Shown here: positions 56,469 to 64,000 of the stretch, in pieces
Layout: every line of letters starts with the position of its first letter
Position numbering within the stretch: position 1 is the stretch's first letter
Source of the DNA: Streptomyces sp. NBC_01439
GTDB lineage: Bacteria; Actinomycetota; Actinomycetes; Streptomycetales; Streptomycetaceae
Direction: 5' to 3'
Assembly (NCBI RefSeq): GCF_036227605.1
Contig: NZ_CP109487.1
Location: forward strand, 6,323,501 to 6,387,500
Length of the DNA: 64,000 bases
Translations under genes and position numbers: made by a program
The notes under the pieces: model-generated
Told to the model about the DNA's origin: nothing
The model's database searches: none
Seen by the model: only the letters and a program-made list of their open reading frames with translations

Positions 56469-56762
56469 ATGCGTCACCCGCTGCACGTCGCCCTGTCCGT
56501 ACCCGTCGGCGCCGAGGCTCCTGCGGCAGCCGCGGTGGCCGTGGCCCGGCACCGCAAGCCGCGGCGCCCCTCGCCGGTGCGGGCCGCACTGGCCGTGCTG
56601 ACCTCCGTACCGCCCGCGCAGCGGTTGGCGGCGGGGCTGGGGGCGGTCAGCGTGCTGGCCGCGACCGTGTTGACGGCGGCCGTGGACCCGGCCGCTCCGG
56701 TGGCCCCGGACCGGGTCCCGGCCCGGCAAAGCTCAACCTTTGCGCAAGTTTCAGGGAATTGA
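56469..56762 (+). CDS. Small membrane-anchored protein of unknown function
   Basis: This 97-residue protein has a basic N-terminal half (AVARHRKPRRPSPVRAA), one hydrophobic segment (AAGLGAVSVLAATVLTAAV) and a Pro/Ala-rich tail. GAGGAG lies ten bases before ATG 56469. It follows the ferric reductase gene by 61 bases. I do not recognise a family. Confidence 0.65.
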   Translation: MRHPLHVALSVPVGAEAPAAAAVAVARHRKPRRPSPVRAALAVLTSVPPAQRLAAGLGAVSVLAATVLTAAVDPAAPVAPDRVPARQSSTFAQVSGN

Positions 56763-56786
56763 ATGGTCACTGCACCGACAGCTCCA

Positions 56787-56792
56787 TAGGGT
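56787..56792 (+). promoter_or_regulatory. Leaderless-type -10 box of the TauE/SafE gene
   Basis: TAGGGT lies 6 bases before GTG 56799. Confidence 0.45.
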
Positions 56793-56798
56793 CGGTTC

Positions 56799-57575
56799 GT
56801 GCCTGACATATCAACGACGATGATCATCGTCCTGTGCGTGGCCGCGGCTGCGGCCGGCTGGATCGATGCGGTGGTGGGCGGCGGCGGCCTGCTACTCCTG
56901 CCCGCGCTCCTCCTCGGCCTGCCGAACGCCCACCCCGCCACCGTCCTCGGTACCAACAAGGCCGTGGCCATCGTCGGCACCGCCGGGGCGGCCGTGACGT
57001 ACGCCCGCAAGGCCCCGGTCAACGTGAAGCTGGCCGTCCGCATCGGCCTGGCCGCGCTCGCCGGCTCGATGGGCGGCGCGGCGCTCGCGGGCGGCATCAG
57101 CAAGGACGCCCTCCGCCCGCTGATCATGGTGGTCCTCGTGATCGTCGCGGGCGTGGTGATCTTCAAGCCGGGCTTCGGCACCGCGCCCTCCGCCGCGCCC
57201 GTCAGCCGGCAGCGGGTACTGCTCGCCATCGGGCTCGCGGGCCTGGGCATCGGCTTCTACGACGGCCTCATCGGGCCCGGCACCGGCACCTTCCTGGTGC
57301 TCGCGCTCACGGCACTGCTCCACCTCGACCTGGTCACCGCCTCCGCCACCGCCAAGATCGTGAACTGCTGCACCAACGCCGGGGCGCTCGCGATGTTCGC
57401 CTACCAGGGCATGGTGCTGTGGCAGCTGGCCGCGCTGATGGCGGTGTTCAACCTGGCCGGCGGCATGATCGGGGCCGGTATGGCGCTCAAGAAGGGCAGC
57501 GGCTTCGTCCGCGGCGTGCTGCTGACGGTGGTGGGCGCGCTGGTGCTCAAGCTCGGCTTCGAGCAGTGGGGCTAG
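56799..57575 (+). CDS. TauE/SafE family sulfite/anion exporter-like permease
   Basis: This 258-residue integral membrane protein has about eight helices and the family pattern of TauE/SafE (DUF81): AAAAAGWIDAVVGGGGLL at the N-terminus and IGFYDGLIGPGTGTFLVLAL in the second half. Members move sulfonates, sulfite or other organic anions. The substrate is unknown here. Confidence 0.9.
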   Translation: MPDISTTMIIVLCVAAAAAGWIDAVVGGGGLLLLPALLLGLPNAHPATVLGTNKAVAIVGTAGAAVTYARKAPVNVKLAVRIGLAALAGSMGGAALAGGISKDALRPLIMVVLVIVAGVVIFKPGFGTAPSAAPVSRQRVLLAIGLAGLGIGFYDGLIGPGTGTFLVLALTALLHLDLVTASATAKIVNCCTNAGALAMFAYQGMVLWQLAALMAVFNLAGGMIGAGMALKKGSGFVRGVLLTVVGALVLKLGFEQWG

Positions 57576-57624
57576 GAGCCGCTAGGAACCGTCCCGCCGG
57601 CCAGGAACTACCGGGGCCGTACAC

Positions 57625-58281
57625 CTAGTACGTCCCGGTGAGGTGCGCGAAGACCACCACGTTGCCGCGGTAGCCCGTGCGGGGCGAGAAGCCGCCGCCG
57701 CAGGTGATCACCCGCAGCTCGGCGCGCGCCGAAGGCCCGTACACGCGGGTGTCGGGGAAGGCCTTGGCGTCGTAGACCTCGACCGCGTGCACCGTGAACA
57801 CCGCCGTACGGCCGTCCGCGCGCGGGATCTCGATGGCGGCCCCGCGGCGCAGCGCGCCCAGGTGGTAGAAGACCCCCGGCCCGGCGGCGTCGTCCACGTG
57901 CCCGGCGATGACGGCGGTGCCGGTGGCGCCCGGGGTGGTGCCGTCGCGGTACCAGCCGGCCAGGTCGCGCCGGTCCGGCGGCGGCACTTCGAGACTGCCG
58001 CGCGGATCCAGGCCGAGCCCGGTCAGCGGGGCGTCGACCCGGATGGAGGGGATCCGGATCCGGGCCGGCGGGGAACCGGGGAGCGGGGCGATCCCGGGGC
58101 CCACCACGCCGGCGGCGGTCAGTGACTCGGCGGGGGAGGGCAGCGGCGGTCCGACGGGCTCACGCGAACCGCTGGTCACGAGCCAGATGCCGACACAGGC
58201 GGCGAGCGCGACGAGTCCGCCGTGGCGGGCGGTGGGGGTGCGGGGGAACCGGTTCCGCGCGCCACCGAAATCGCCACCCAT
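57625..58281 (-). CDS. Class F sortase
   Basis: This 218-residue transpeptidase has a single N-terminal membrane anchor. The catalytic residues are His in VIAGHVDD, Cys in VITCGGGF and Arg in TGYRGNVVV. Class F sortases are typical of actinobacteria and attach proteins to the cell wall. The gene that follows on its 5' side (58411-58953) encodes a secreted protein with a C-terminal helix and Arg tail, a likely partner. Confidence 0.93.
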   Translation of the reverse strand: MGGDFGGARNRFPRTPTARHGGLVALAACVGIWLVTSGSREPVGPPLPSPAESLTAAGVVGPGIAPLPGSPPARIRIPSIRVDAPLTGLGLDPRGSLEVPPPDRRDLAGWYRDGTTPGATGTAVIAGHVDDAAGPGVFYHLGALRRGAAIEIPRADGRTAVFTVHAVEVYDAKAFPDTRVYGPSARAELRVITCGGGFSPRTGYRGNVVVFAHLTGTY

Positions 58282-58410
58282 GCGTACCCCCTCGGCTTCC
58301 GTTTCGGGGTGACTGGCCGTCGCCCGGCCCCGCGAACGGGGGGACCTCGCGGGGCGGGCGACGGGGGACGGTACCGGTCGGACCGCAGCCGGAGCCGCGG
58401 TGGGCGTCCG

Positions 58411-58953
58411 TCAGCTCCGCGTGCCGCTCGCCCGGCGACGCAGGAGCCAGGTACCGCCGACGGCGGCAGCGGCCAGAACGGCCGCCCCCGCCGCGATCTT
58501 GGCGGGGTCGGTGGTGGTGGTCGTGCCACCGCCCACCCCGGTGTTGACGTGGCCCTGCGGGCCGCGCTCGGTGACGATCAGGTTGCCGGTGGCGAACTTG
58601 CCGTTCGCGCAGGTCGCGCCGATGGCGTAGGTGCCGCCGCGGGTGCCCCGGGCGATCTGGAACTGGCCCACGACGACCTCCTTGTGGGTGCCGGGGACCA
58701 GCTTGAACCGGCCGCCGCCCACCGTGGTGGCATCGCCGTCCGCATGGCTGCCACTGCCGCAGGCGGTGGTGTTCACGGTGACGGTGGCGCCGGGGGCGGC
58801 GGACTTGGGCCACACCTCCAGCGGCGCGAAGTCCCCGGGTGCGAAGCCCGCCACGCCGAGGTCCGCGGCGGCGACCGCGCCGGCGACCGGCCCGGTGAAC
58901 GCGGCGGCGGTCAGCGCGGTCGCGGTCAACAGGTGTGCGGTACGTCGGCGCAT
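58411..58953 (-). CDS. Secreted protein with sorting-signal-like C-terminus
   Basis: This 180-residue protein has a signal peptide (RRRTAHLLTATALTAAAF ending AAADLG) and a small beta-rich domain with two Cys about 47 residues apart. The C-terminus has VNTGVGG, a Thr-rich spacer, a hydrophobic helix (AAGAAVLAAAAVGGTWLL) and a basic RRR tail. That layout is a cell-wall sorting signal, but no LPXTG is present. VNTG may be the cleaved motif. ATG 58953 has GGAGAG at spacing six. Confidence 0.75.
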   Translation of the reverse strand: MRRRTAHLLTATALTAAAFTGPVAGAVAAADLGVAGFAPGDFAPLEVWPKSAAPGATVTVNTTACGSGSHADGDATTVGGGRFKLVPGTHKEVVVGQFQIARGTRGGTYAIGATCANGKFATGNLIVTERGPQGHVNTGVGGGTTTTTDPAKIAAGAAVLAAAAVGGTWLLRRRASGTRS

Positions 58954-59212
58954 GGGGACTCTCCTGGAGACACGGGGTCGTGCTTCCGAGGAAACCCGGC
59001 CCGCCCGCCGCGCGCCTGCTGATGCTCCGTCAGGTGTGCCTGTCTGAGGCCCGACCGGGGGTCGTCTTCGCAGCTCAACGCATGTACCGCGGTCATCGGA
59101 GGACCCCGCGCCGTCCGGGTGACTCCGGTGGTGCGTACGGTGGTGGGCGCGGGGAGGCCGGGGCGTCCGGCCCGGCCCGCGCACCGTCGCGCCATTGCTG
59201 AGGGAGGGCCCC

Positions 59213-59659
59213 GTGACATCGGTCGAACGGCTACCGGACCCGAGCGATCCGCTCCCGTTCTTCGTCTACGGGACCCTGCGCCCGGGCGAGGTCAACCACG
59301 ACCTCTTCCTGCGCGGCCGCACGGCCTCGGAGGAGCCGGCCGTCCTCCCGGACGCCGCGCTCTTCGACGGCCCCGGCTATCCGTACGCGGTCCACCGTCC
59401 TGGCGCGGCGGTCGTCGGCGAGCTGATCACGGCGGCGCCGGGCGCGTACGGGAAGCTGCTGGCCGCGCTGGACCAGCTGGAGGAGTACGGGGGCCCGGGC
59501 CGCCCGGGGAACGTCTACGACCGGATCGCCCGCCCGGCCCTGCGCCCCGACGGCACCACGGTCCGGGCCTGGGTCTACCTGGCGGCCCCGCTGATCGCCC
59601 GCGACCTGCGGGAATCGGGCACCGAGATCCCCGGTGGCGACTGGTTCAAGCGCCGGTGA
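59213..59659 (+). CDS. Gamma-glutamylcyclotransferase family protein
   Basis: This 148-residue protein of the GGCT fold has the signature FVYGTLRPGE near the N-terminus and the acidic active-site region LDQLEEYGG. It may release 5-oxoproline from gamma-glutamyl compounds. GTG 59213 has GGGAGGG upstream. It converges with dnaG. Confidence 0.85.
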   Translation: MTSVERLPDPSDPLPFFVYGTLRPGEVNHDLFLRGRTASEEPAVLPDAALFDGPGYPYAVHRPGAAVVGELITAAPGAYGKLLAALDQLEEYGGPGRPGNVYDRIARPALRPDGTTVRAWVYLAAPLIARDLRESGTEIPGGDWFKRR

Positions 59660-59672
59660 CCTGCGGCTACGG

Positions 59673-61598
59673 CTACAGGCCCTCGGCGCCGCGGTTGCGC
59701 AGCCGCTGGCCGTACTGCTGGAGCACCCACAGCTCCTCCTGGACGGCCGCCAGTTGTTCCGGTGGAGCCTGCGGGCCCAGCCGTGACAGCGTGCCCTGGA
59801 TCTCGTGGACCCGGCGGTCGACGGCGCGCAGCCGCACCTGGACCAGCTGGACCCCCGCGTACATCTCGTCCACCGTCTTCGCGTGGATGGCCTCGACCGC
59901 CAGCTCCGTGACGAGCGCGCGCACGGTGTCGTTCGGGGCGGCCTCGCGGACGCGCGCCAGGTAGTCCTCCGTGCCGAGCGAGGCGCCGCCCGCGTCCAGG
60001 ATCGCCTGGCGCACGGCCGCGTAGGGCGGGGCGGTGAACTCGTCCATCCCGTACGCGTCGAAGGCGGGGGAGACCAGGGCGGGCCGTTGGAGGGCGAGCT
60101 TCAGCAGCTCGCGCTCGGTGCGGTGGGCCGGGCTGCGCAGGTTCAGCGCGGGGCCCCCGGCCGGCTGGGCCGGGGGCGCGGGGACGTCCTCGTAGGACGG
60201 GCGGCCCCGCTGCGGCTTCCCGCCGGGCCGGCCGCCCTGCGGTCCGTCGCCCTGGCCGCGCTCGCGGGCCCAGCGCGCCAGCTGTGCGACCCGCTTGACC
60301 ACGAACTGCTCGTCGCGGATGCCCAGCATGCCCGCCAGCTGGACCGCCGACTCGTGCTGGATCGCGATGTTCTTGATGTTGGCGACGACGGGCGCGGCCT
60401 CGTCCAGGGCGGCCGCCCGGCCCGCCGGGTTCTCCAGGTTGTGCCGGGCGACGATGTGCCGCAGCGCGAACTCGAACAGCGGCGTACGGGCCTCCACCAG
60501 GCCGGCCACGGCCGCGTCGCCCTGCGCGAGGCGCAGGTCGCAGGGGTCCATGCCGCCGGGGGCGATGGTGATCGAGGTCTCCGCGGCGAACTTCTGGTCG
60601 TCCTCGAAGGCCCGCAGGGCGGCCTTCTGGCCGGCCGCGTCGCCGTCGAAGGTGAAGATCACCTCGGCGGTGGCGTTGTCCATCAGCAGCCGGCGCAGGA
60701 TCTTGATGTGGTCCCCGCCGAAGGCGGTGCCGCAGGTCGCGATCGCGGTGGTGACCCCGGCCAGGTGGCAGGCCATCACGTCCGTGTAGCCCTCGACGAC
60801 CACGGCCCGGGAGGTCTTCGCGATCTCCTTCTTCGCCAGGTCGATGCCGTACAGCACCTGGGACTTCTTGTAGATCGCGGTCTCGGGGGTGTTCAGGTAC
60901 TTCGGGCCGTTGTCGTCGTCGCGCAGCTTGCGCGCGCCGAAGCCGACCACCTCGCCGCTGATGTCGCGGATCGGCCACATCAGCCGGCCGCGGAAGCGGT
61001 CGATCGGCTTGCCGCTGCGGCTGTCCTGGGCGAGCCCGGAGGTGATCAGCTCCTTGTCGGTGAAGCCCTTGCCGCGCAGGAAGCGGGTCAGGTGGTCCCA
61101 CCCGGCCGGGCTGTAGCCCACGCTGAAGTGCGCGGCCGCGGCCTGGTCGAAGCCGCGCTCCGCCAGGAACTTGCGGCCGATCTCGGCCTCGGGGCCGCCC
61201 AGCTGCTCGACGTAGAACTGGGCGGCGGCCTTGTGCGCCTCGACCAACCGGATGCGGTCGCCGCGGCCGCTGGTGCCTGCGGTGTAGCCGCCCTCCTCGT
61301 ACCGCAGGGTGATGCCGGCCAGGCCGGCCAGGCGCTCGACCGCCTCCGAGAAGGAGAGGTGGTCGATCTTCATGACGAAGTCGAGGGTGTCCCCGCCCGC
61401 CTGGCAGCCGAAGCAGTGGTAGAGCCCCTTGCTGGGGCTGACCTGGAAGGACGGGGACTTCTCGTCGTGGAAGGGGCACAGGCCCTTGAGGTTGCCGCCG
61501 CCCGCGTTCCGTAGCTGGAGGTACTCGGAGACCACGGCGTCGATCGGGACCGCGTCCCGTACCGCCTTCACGTCGTCGTCGTTGATCCGTCCTGCCAC
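59673..61598 (-). CDS. dnaG: DNA primase DnaG
   Basis: This 641-residue primase makes RNA primers for replication. The N-terminal CHC2 zinc finger is at about residues 41-65 (LCPFHDEKSPSF then YHCFGCQAGGD). The TOPRIM core has VVEGYTDVMA, with the catalytic Glu, and FTFDGDAAGQKA, with the DxD. The C-terminal part is the helicase-binding domain. GTG 61598 is preceded by TAGACT six bases upstream. It is not in the usual rpsU-dnaG-rpoD arrangement. Confidence 0.95.
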   Translation of the reverse strand: MAGRINDDDVKAVRDAVPIDAVVSEYLQLRNAGGGNLKGLCPFHDEKSPSFQVSPSKGLYHCFGCQAGGDTLDFVMKIDHLSFSEAVERLAGLAGITLRYEEGGYTAGTSGRGDRIRLVEAHKAAAQFYVEQLGGPEAEIGRKFLAERGFDQAAAAHFSVGYSPAGWDHLTRFLRGKGFTDKELITSGLAQDSRSGKPIDRFRGRLMWPIRDISGEVVGFGARKLRDDDNGPKYLNTPETAIYKKSQVLYGIDLAKKEIAKTSRAVVVEGYTDVMACHLAGVTTAIATCGTAFGGDHIKILRRLLMDNATAEVIFTFDGDAAGQKAALRAFEDDQKFAAETSITIAPGGMDPCDLRLAQGDAAVAGLVEARTPLFEFALRHIVARHNLENPAGRAAALDEAAPVVANIKNIAIQHESAVQLAGMLGIRDEQFVVKRVAQLARWARERGQGDGPQGGRPGGKPQRGRPSYEDVPAPPAQPAGGPALNLRSPAHRTERELLKLALQRPALVSPAFDAYGMDEFTAPPYAAVRQAILDAGGASLGTEDYLARVREAAPNDTVRALVTELAVEAIHAKTVDEMYAGVQLVQVRLRAVDRRVHEIQGTLSRLGPQAPPEQLAAVQEELWVLQQYGQRLRNRGAEGL

Positions 61599-61604
61599 CC
61601 GTGA

Positions 61605-61610
61605 AGTCTA
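61605..61610 (-). promoter_or_regulatory. Leaderless-type -10 box of dnaG
   Basis: TAGACT on the minus strand lies 6 bases before GTG 61598. Confidence 0.5.
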
Positions 61611-61632
61611 CGGCCGGGCGCCGGCAATCCGG

Positions 61633-62907
61633 TCAGGCCCCCTCGGCCCGCACCAGGGAGTCAAGCGGAATGGATGGGTCCGCCAAGGCTTCGCGGTCGA
61701 CCGGGGTCTTCGACCTGATCAGGGCCTGGATGTGCTCGGTGACGTCCCACACGTTCACGTTCATCCCGGCCAGGACCCGCCCCTGTGACAGCCAGAAGGC
61801 GATGAACTCCCGCTTGCCCACGTCACCGCGGATCAGCACCTGGTCGTAGCCGCCGGCCGGCGCGTACCCCGAGTACTCCAGGCCCACGTCGTACTGGTCC
61901 GAGAAGAAGTACGGCACCCGGTCGTAGCCGACCTCCTGGCCCAGCATGGCCCGCGCGGCGGCCGGCCCGCCGTTCAGCGCGTTGGCCCAGTGCTCCACCC
62001 GCAGCCGGGTCCCGAGCACCGGGTGGTGGGCGGCGGCCACGTCCCCGACCGCGTAGACGTCCGGGTCGGAGGTGCGCAGGGAGGAGTCCACCGCGATCCC
62101 GCCGCCGTGCTCCCGGTCGACCAGGGCCAGCCCGGCGGTCTCGGCGAGCGCGGTCCGCGGGGCGGCCCCGATCGCGGAGAGCACCGCGTGCGCCGGGTGC
62201 TCCTCCCCGTCGTCCGTACGGGCGGCCAGCACCATCCCGTCGTGGCCCACGATCTCGGTCAGCCGCGCCCCGAAGTGGAACCGCACCCCGTGATCGGCGT
62301 GCAGGTCCGCGAAGAGCCGGCCGATCTCCGGGCCGAGCACCGCGTGCAGCGGGGTGGCCTCCGGCTCGACGACGGTGACCTCGGCACCGTAGCCGCGGGC
62401 CGCGGCGGCCACCTCCAGCCCGATCCATCCGGCGCCGGCGATGAGCAGGTGCCCGTTGTCCCGGCCGAGCCCGGCCAGTACGCCCTTCAGCCGTTCGGCG
62501 TGCGCGAGGCGCCGCAGGTGGTGCACCCCGGCCAGGCCGGTTCCGGGGACGTCCAGGCGGCGCGGCTCGGCGCCGGTGGCCAGCAGCAGCTTGTCGTAGT
62601 GCAGGACGGCGCCGTCGCCGAGGACCACCTTCTTGGCGTCCCGGTCGAGGTGGACGGCGGGTTGGCCGAGGTGCAACTCGATGTCGGCGGCCGCGTACCA
62701 GGACGGCTCGTGGACGAAGACGCTCTCCCGGTCGTCCTTGCCGGTCAGGTAGCCCTTGGACAGCGGGGGGCGTTCGTAGGGATGGTCGCGCTCGTCGCCG
62801 ATCAGGATCACCCGCCCCGTGAACCCCTCAGACCTCAGCGTTTCGGCCGCCTTCGCCCCGGCGAGCCCTGCTCCGACGATGACGAACGTCCGGTGTGCGT
62901 CGACCAC
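61633..62907 (-). CDS. Ferredoxin reductase-like FAD/NAD(P) oxidoreductase
   Basis: This 424-residue protein of the ferredoxin--NAD(P)+ reductase/rubredoxin reductase type has the dinucleotide motifs FVIVGAGLAGAKAAETL and LLIAGAGWIGLEVAAAA, and the FAD motif VYAVGDVAA. The C-terminal reductase domain starts at about residue 330. The electron partner is unknown. GTG 62907 is chosen because GAGGAGG lies six bases upstream. The frame is open further to 62946. Confidence 0.9.
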   Translation of the reverse strand: MVDAHRTFVIVGAGLAGAKAAETLRSEGFTGRVILIGDERDHPYERPPLSKGYLTGKDDRESVFVHEPSWYAAADIELHLGQPAVHLDRDAKKVVLGDGAVLHYDKLLLATGAEPRRLDVPGTGLAGVHHLRRLAHAERLKGVLAGLGRDNGHLLIAGAGWIGLEVAAAARGYGAEVTVVEPEATPLHAVLGPEIGRLFADLHADHGVRFHFGARLTEIVGHDGMVLAARTDDGEEHPAHAVLSAIGAAPRTALAETAGLALVDREHGGGIAVDSSLRTSDPDVYAVGDVAAAHHPVLGTRLRVEHWANALNGGPAAARAMLGQEVGYDRVPYFFSDQYDVGLEYSGYAPAGGYDQVLIRGDVGKREFIAFWLSQGRVLAGMNVNVWDVTEHIQALIRSKTPVDREALADPSIPLDSLVRAEGA

Positions 62908-63000
62908 CTGATGCCTCCTCATAACCTCGCCGCCACATGCGAGCACATGCGAGCGTCCCGCACCGAGCCTGCCGCGTGAAGGGGGAGTGGCTCGATCAGC

Positions 63001-64000
63001 TCACCTTTCGGCGCGTCGGCCGCGCCGGGTGAGGCGTGCGTGAAGGGAACGGGCGGATGCGTCCGTGAGGCACGCGATCTGGTCGATGACCGCCCTCTTC
63101 CTGGCCTTGTCGTCCGGGGCCGCGTCGAAGATCGCCCGGAACTGCGGGTCCAGCCCCTCGGGCGCGCGGGCGCTCAGCGCCTCCGCGAGTTCGGCCAGGA
63201 CGATGCGCTGGTCGGCGCGGATCCGTTCCTGCTCGTCGCGCTGCATCACGTACAGATTGGCGACGGCCTTGAGGACCGCGCACTCGTTGCGCGCCTCGCG
63301 CGGGATCACCAGTTCGGCACCGTACCGGGTGAGGCGGCCGGAGCCGTACGCCTCACGGGTGGCACCCTCTGCGGCCAGGCAGAACCGGCCGATTAGCTGG
63401 CTCGTCGCGTCCTTCAACCGGGACTGGGCGAGCGCCGAACCGTCGTACCCGTGCGGCCACCAATCCTGCTCCATCAAACGGTCGAGGGCGGCCCGCAGCT
63501 CCTCGGGCGCGGTGTCGGCGGGGACGTACCGGCCGATGGCCACCTGCCAGATCGCCGTGCGCTCGGGTTCGGCGTAGAGCATGTTGGGGTCGAGGTGGCC
63601 GGCGTGCAGGCCGTCCTCGAAGTCGTGGACGGAGTACGCGACGTCGTCCGCCCAGTCCATGACCTGGGCCTCGAAGCACTTGCGGTCCGCGGGCGCGCCG
63701 CGGCGCAGCCAGGCGAAGACCGGTAGGTCGTCCTCGTACGCGCCGAACTTCACCGAGTCGGGGTCGGTGGGGTGGTCCCCGCGCGCCCACGGGTACTTGG
63801 TGGCGGCGTCCAGGCAGGCCCGGGTGAGGTTGAGGCCGACGCTGACGAGCTCCCCGCTCGCCGGATCGGGCACGAACCGCTTGGGCTCCAGACGGGTCAG
63901 CAGGCGCAGCGACTGGGCGTTGCCCTCGAAGCCGCCGCAGTCCTTGGCGAACTCGTTGAGCGCCTCCTCGCCGTTGTGGCCGAAGGGCGGGTGGCCCATG
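63001..64000 (-). CDS. dgt: Deoxyguanosinetriphosphate triphosphohydrolase-like protein (partial, N-terminus off window)
   Basis: These are the last 332 codons of a dNTP triphosphohydrolase, running off the right edge. The HD-domain metal site begins at the edge (HPPFGHNGE). Further motifs are [19 protein letters not shown]. Family members hydrolyse dGTP or other dNTPs to nucleoside and triphosphate. The gene often sits next to dnaG in actinobacteria, as here. Confidence 0.93.
   Translation of the reverse strand, partial: MGHPPFGHNGEEALNEFAKDCGGFEGNAQSLRLLTRLEPKRFVPDPASGELVSVGLNLTRACLDAATKYPWARGDHPTDPDSVKFGAYEDDLPVFAWLRRGAPADRKCFEAQVMDWADDVAYSVHDFEDGLHAGHLDPNMLYAEPERTAIWQVAIGRYVPADTAPEELRAALDRLMEQDWWPHGYDGSALAQSRLKDATSQLIGRFCLAAEGATREAYGSGRLTRYGAELVIPREARNECAVLKAVANLYVMQRDEQERIRADQRIVLAELAEALSARAPEGLDPQFRAIFDAAPDDKARKRAVIDQIACLTDASARSLHARLTRRGRRAER

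Overview
This window is chromosomal DNA from a high-GC actinomycete, almost certainly a Streptomyces. Codons overwhelmingly end in G or C, GTG starts are common, and many genes have a -10 box only 6-8 bases before the start codon. Characteristic Streptomyces gene groups are present: hrcA-dnaJ, phoH-ybeY-hemolysin, recO-uppS, zur-znuBCA-glyS, nirBD, and dnaG next to dgt. I see no rRNA, tRNA, CRISPR array, prophage, transposase or antibiotic cluster. This looks like conserved core chromosome with a few unusual insertions.

Layout. 1-2511: end of an acyl-CoA synthetase, hemW and a Uma2-type nuclease. 2513-9818: DUF3097 and metallo-beta-lactamase-fold genes on the minus strand, then hrcA (with a CIRCE operator), dnaJ, a nitronate monooxygenase, rsmE, a HIT protein and ribonuclease Z. 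10032-15961: a PfkB-type kinase, phoH interrupted in frame by a 357-residue intein, ybeY, a CBS-domain membrane protein, an MmcQ/YjbR protein and a cytidine-deaminase-like protein without its zinc ligands. 16046-22038: dispersed repeats, an MFS exporter, a GlxA-type regulator, a WxL-like secreted protein, a DUF916-like gene that runs without a stop into era, and era. 22146-25158: a methyltransferase, an acetyltransferase and a protealysin-like M4 protease with its emfourin inhibitor. 25374-27288: leuA behind a leucine-rich leader peptide.

27391-33386: an SDR enzyme, a zinc-ribbon/TerB protein, a nucleobase permease with a long leader, recO, uppS and a YcxB-like protein. 33383-38084: zur, znuBCA and divergent glyS, with Zur-box-like operators at znuA. 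38169-43107: small membrane proteins, TetR and MarR regulators, an aldo/keto reductase and a drug exporter, with palindromic operators between them. 43159-48757: dusB, ppdK and a regulator carrying a rare TTA codon. 48969-56762: a Tat-exported PhoX-like protein, a VOC protein, a nitrite reductase operon behind a GlnR-like site, and a ferric-reductase-like flavoprotein. 56799-64000: a TauE/SafE permease, a class F sortase with a likely cell-wall partner, a gamma-glutamylcyclotransferase, dnaG, a ferredoxin-reductase-type flavoprotein and the 3' part of dgt.

Most notable: (1) the PhoH intein has the full residue signature of the rare class 3 splicing mechanism and carries a LAGLIDADG nuclease domain; (2) an actinobacterial WxL/DUF916 surface pair appears to be decaying, with a repeat inside its 5' end and no stop before era; (3) a two-module dispersed repeat family has one module inserted into the other. 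The window also holds several sharp regulatory sites (CIRCE, Zur, GlnR-like, a leucine attenuator and unassigned palindromes).
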